7,380 nucleotides of DNA, from positions 1 through 7,380 of the forward strand of contig DASPKO010000068.1 in the NCBI GenBank assembly GCA_035628055.1, in the 5' to 3' direction. Numbering within the stretch: the first letter of the stretch is position 1; the number at the start of each line of letters is the position of its first letter. The position numbers were made by a program, and so were the translations under genes. The notes beneath the pieces are model-generated. The model was not told the origin of the DNA. It was given only the letters and a program-made list of their open reading frames with translations, and searched no databases. The DNA comes from DASPKO01 sp035628055. GTDB lineage: Bacteria > Planctomycetota > Phycisphaerae > Phycisphaerales > UBA1924. This document shows positions 6,557-7,380 of the stretch, piece after piece.

Positions 6557-6999
6557 CACTTCGCGGTGTATTGCCCGCGCGCCACCTTCTTGAAGGCGCC
6601 GCTGTTGATCAGCGTCTGGTTCACGATCGTGCGGAACGAGGATGAAGTGGTCTTGTAGCCCGCGTTCTGCACGGCCTCGGCGGCCTCCGTCACCGACATC
6701 GTCTTGCCGGCCAGGAGCTGGCGCAGCGCCTCGACCAGGTTCATCTCGTTGCGAGGACGCCGGCGCGCGGGCCGCGCCCCCCCACCCCGACGGCCTCTGG
6801 TCCCACCCCCGCCATCGACGGCCCCGCCGAGACTCTCGATCTGCGCGTCGAGGCGGGCCAGCTTGTCGGCCAGGCGCTCGCGCCGCCGCACCAGCCCGCG
6901 AAGCAGGCGTGTCCGCCGGCTCATCTCCGCCTGAAGCTCGCTGATGGAGAGCCGCGAGAGCCCGCCCCCGACGCGCCGGCCCGATGCCTTCTTTGCCAT
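6556..6999 (-). CDS. Small basic DNA-binding protein: coiled coil plus HARE-HTH-like winged helix
   Basis: A 147-residue, strongly basic protein. Residues 1-12 are a basic tail (MAKKASGRR); 14-58 form a long charged helix with regular Leu/Ile spacing, a probable dimerising coiled coil; 59-83 is a flexible Gly/Arg linker (GGGGTRGRRGGGARPARRR) able to touch the DNA backbone. Residues 86-147 fit a winged helix: NLVEALRQLL, TMSVTEAAEAV, AGYKT, SFRTIVNQTLINS and the wing FKKVARGQYTAK. This C-terminal layout resembles HARE-HTH domains and the RNA polymerase delta subunit N-terminal domain. The order of oligomerising helix, linker and DNA-binding domain resembles H-NS-like nucleoid proteins, by analogy only. 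The ATG at 6999 has AAGGAAG five bases upstream. It follows parB on the same strand, 172 bases away, with a probable promoter of its own. A nucleoid-associated or regulatory role is likely; the exact function is unknown. Confidence 0.88.
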   Translation of the reverse strand: MAKKASGRRVGGGLSRLSISELQAEMSRRTRLLRGLVRRRERLADKLARLDAQIESLGGAVDGGGGTRGRRGGGARPARRRPRNEMNLVEALRQLLAGKTMSVTEAAEAVQNAGYKTTSSSFRTIVNQTLINSGAFKKVARGQYTAK

Positions 7000-7004
7000 G
7001 CAAA

Positions 7005-7011
7005 CTTCCTT
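7005..7011 (-). promoter_or_regulatory. Ribosome binding site of the DNA-binding protein gene
   Basis: AAGGAAG on the minus strand, five bases before the ATG at 6999; supports that start. Confidence 0.75.
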
Positions 7012-7020
7012 TCAATCGGT

Positions 7021-7042
7021 CGGGCTCATGCCGTGGAGCCCG
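7021..7042 (-). repeat. Hairpin in the leader of the DNA-binding protein gene
   Basis: CGGGCTC (7021-7027) and GAGCCCG (7036-7042) form a perfect seven-base-pair stem with an eight-base loop. It lies nine bases upstream of the ribosome binding site on the minus strand. There is no T-tract, so it is not an intrinsic terminator. It may stabilise the mRNA or tune translation. Confidence 0.55.
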
Positions 7043-7066
7043 TCTTCTCAGATTGTGTCAGTATCT

Positions 7067-7080
7067 CCGGCGCGCGCCGG
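7067..7080. repeat. 14-base perfect palindrome CCGGCGCGCGCCGG
   Basis: A perfect palindrome between the probable promoter and the start of the DNA-binding protein gene. With no spacer it suits a dimeric protein binding site better than an RNA hairpin. In DNA this GC-rich, a chance origin is also plausible. Confidence 0.5.
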
Positions 7081-7101
7081 GAAACGCATCCATCGCGAGA
7101 G

Positions 7102-7129
7102 ACTATATGGAAGAGCCCGCCCCGGGCAA
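7102..7129 (-). promoter_or_regulatory. Probable promoter of the DNA-binding protein gene
   Basis: On the minus strand TTGCCC (7124-7129) and TATAGT (7102-7107) are 16 bases apart, four of six and five of six matches to sigma70 consensus. This is one of the few AT-rich spots nearby. Transcription would start near 7095 and leave a leader of about 95 bases containing the palindrome and hairpin. A weak stem GCCCG-GGG-CGGGC followed by TCTT overlaps it and might act as a poor terminator for parB. Confidence 0.45.
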
Positions 7130-7171
7130 GCGCGCCCGCCGGCCCCGCGCGCGTGCGGTGTTGGCGCCGGA

Positions 7172-7380
7172 TCATTTCATGTGAAACCCCATCCGCAACA
7201 TGAGGCCGTCGAAATGATCCAAATCATAGAACTCGATCATGAGCCGCCCGCGCGTTCTGCTTGCGTTCGCCCGTACGCGAACCTTCGTTCCCAGGTGCGC
7301 GCCGAGCTGCTCTTCGAGCTGCTTGAGCGCGCTGGCGTGCTCGAGGGCCGCACCGGCGCGCGCGCTTGTTTTCGCGACGC
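7172..7380 (-). CDS. parB: Chromosome-partitioning protein ParB, C-terminal dimerisation domain (cut by window edge)
   Basis: The last 68 residues of a ParB/Spo0J protein; the CTPase, parS-binding HTH and start lie beyond the right edge. The visible part is the C-terminal dimerisation domain: a helix ALEHASALKQLEEQLGAHL, then GTKVRVRAN, a short basic turn (SRTRGR), the strand LMIEFYDLDHF, and a closing helix. The LEEQL...LGTKV...GRLMIEFY pattern is the family hallmark. It may contribute non-specific DNA binding and bridging as in B. subtilis ParB. The upstream piece VAKTSARAGAA is the flexible linker into this domain. ParB loads at parS and spreads to organise the origin region; parA is expected upstream, outside the window. 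The stop codon region itself carries a parS-like sequence. The frame was followed to the window edge without a stop. Confidence 0.9.
   Translation of the reverse strand, partial: VAKTSARAGAALEHASALKQLEEQLGAHLGTKVRVRANASRTRGRLMIEFYDLDHFDGLMLRMGFHMK
7173..7188. promoter_or_regulatory. parS-like site overlapping the parB stop codon
   Basis: The plus strand reads CATTTCATGTGAAACC. Against the parS consensus TGTTTCACGTGAAACA it matches 12 of 16 positions, and 11 of the 12 core positions TTTCACGTGAAA; the one core change is C to T at the centre. parS sites are known inside or beside parB genes (for example in B. subtilis spo0J). The central change may weaken binding, so it could be a degenerate site, a lineage variant or chance. 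Confidence 0.45.

Overview
The window is very GC-rich bacterial DNA with dense, short-spaced genes. Lineage is inferred from style only: the MiaA sequence type, a secreted TPR protein and a tiny lipoprotein of kinds I associate with Planctomycetota, and a coiled-coil/winged-helix DNA-binding protein. Planctomycetota, perhaps class Phycisphaerae, is my best guess; no rRNA or other decisive marker is present.

Layout from left to right. (1) A minus-strand block of three genes: a secreted TPR-repeat protein (2216-3946), then a sensor-GAF-SpoIIE/PP2C serine/threonine phosphatase (321-2132), then a GNAT acetyltransferase cut by the left edge (1-324). The phosphatase and GNAT genes overlap by 4 bases, so they are probably co-translated. 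(2) A 141-base divergent intergenic region, then miaA on the plus strand (4088-5161). (3) cysE (serine O-acetyltransferase, EpsC type) on the minus strand (5109-5996), convergent with miaA and overlapping its 3' end by 53 bases. (4) A 147-base divergent region with a good promoter, then a 98-residue lipoprotein gene on the plus strand (6144-6440). (5) Two hairpins between convergent genes: a very long bidirectional terminator (6478-6530) and a second terminator-like hairpin (6534-6556). (6) A minus-strand gene for a small basic DNA-binding protein with a coiled coil, a Gly/Arg linker and a HARE-HTH-like winged helix (6556-6999). (7) A structured leader and probable promoter (7021-7129), then the C-terminal end of parB (7172-7380, cut by the right edge). 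A parS-like sequence lies over the parB stop codon.

Functionally the window is mostly housekeeping: tRNA modification, cysteine synthesis and chromosome segregation. It also holds a signalling phosphatase module and lineage-type secreted proteins. The most interesting part is the right end, where parB, an embedded parS-like palindrome and a putative nucleoid protein lie side by side. There is no sign of a mobile element, CRISPR array, tRNA or rRNA. No stretch of more than 300 bases lacks a gene.
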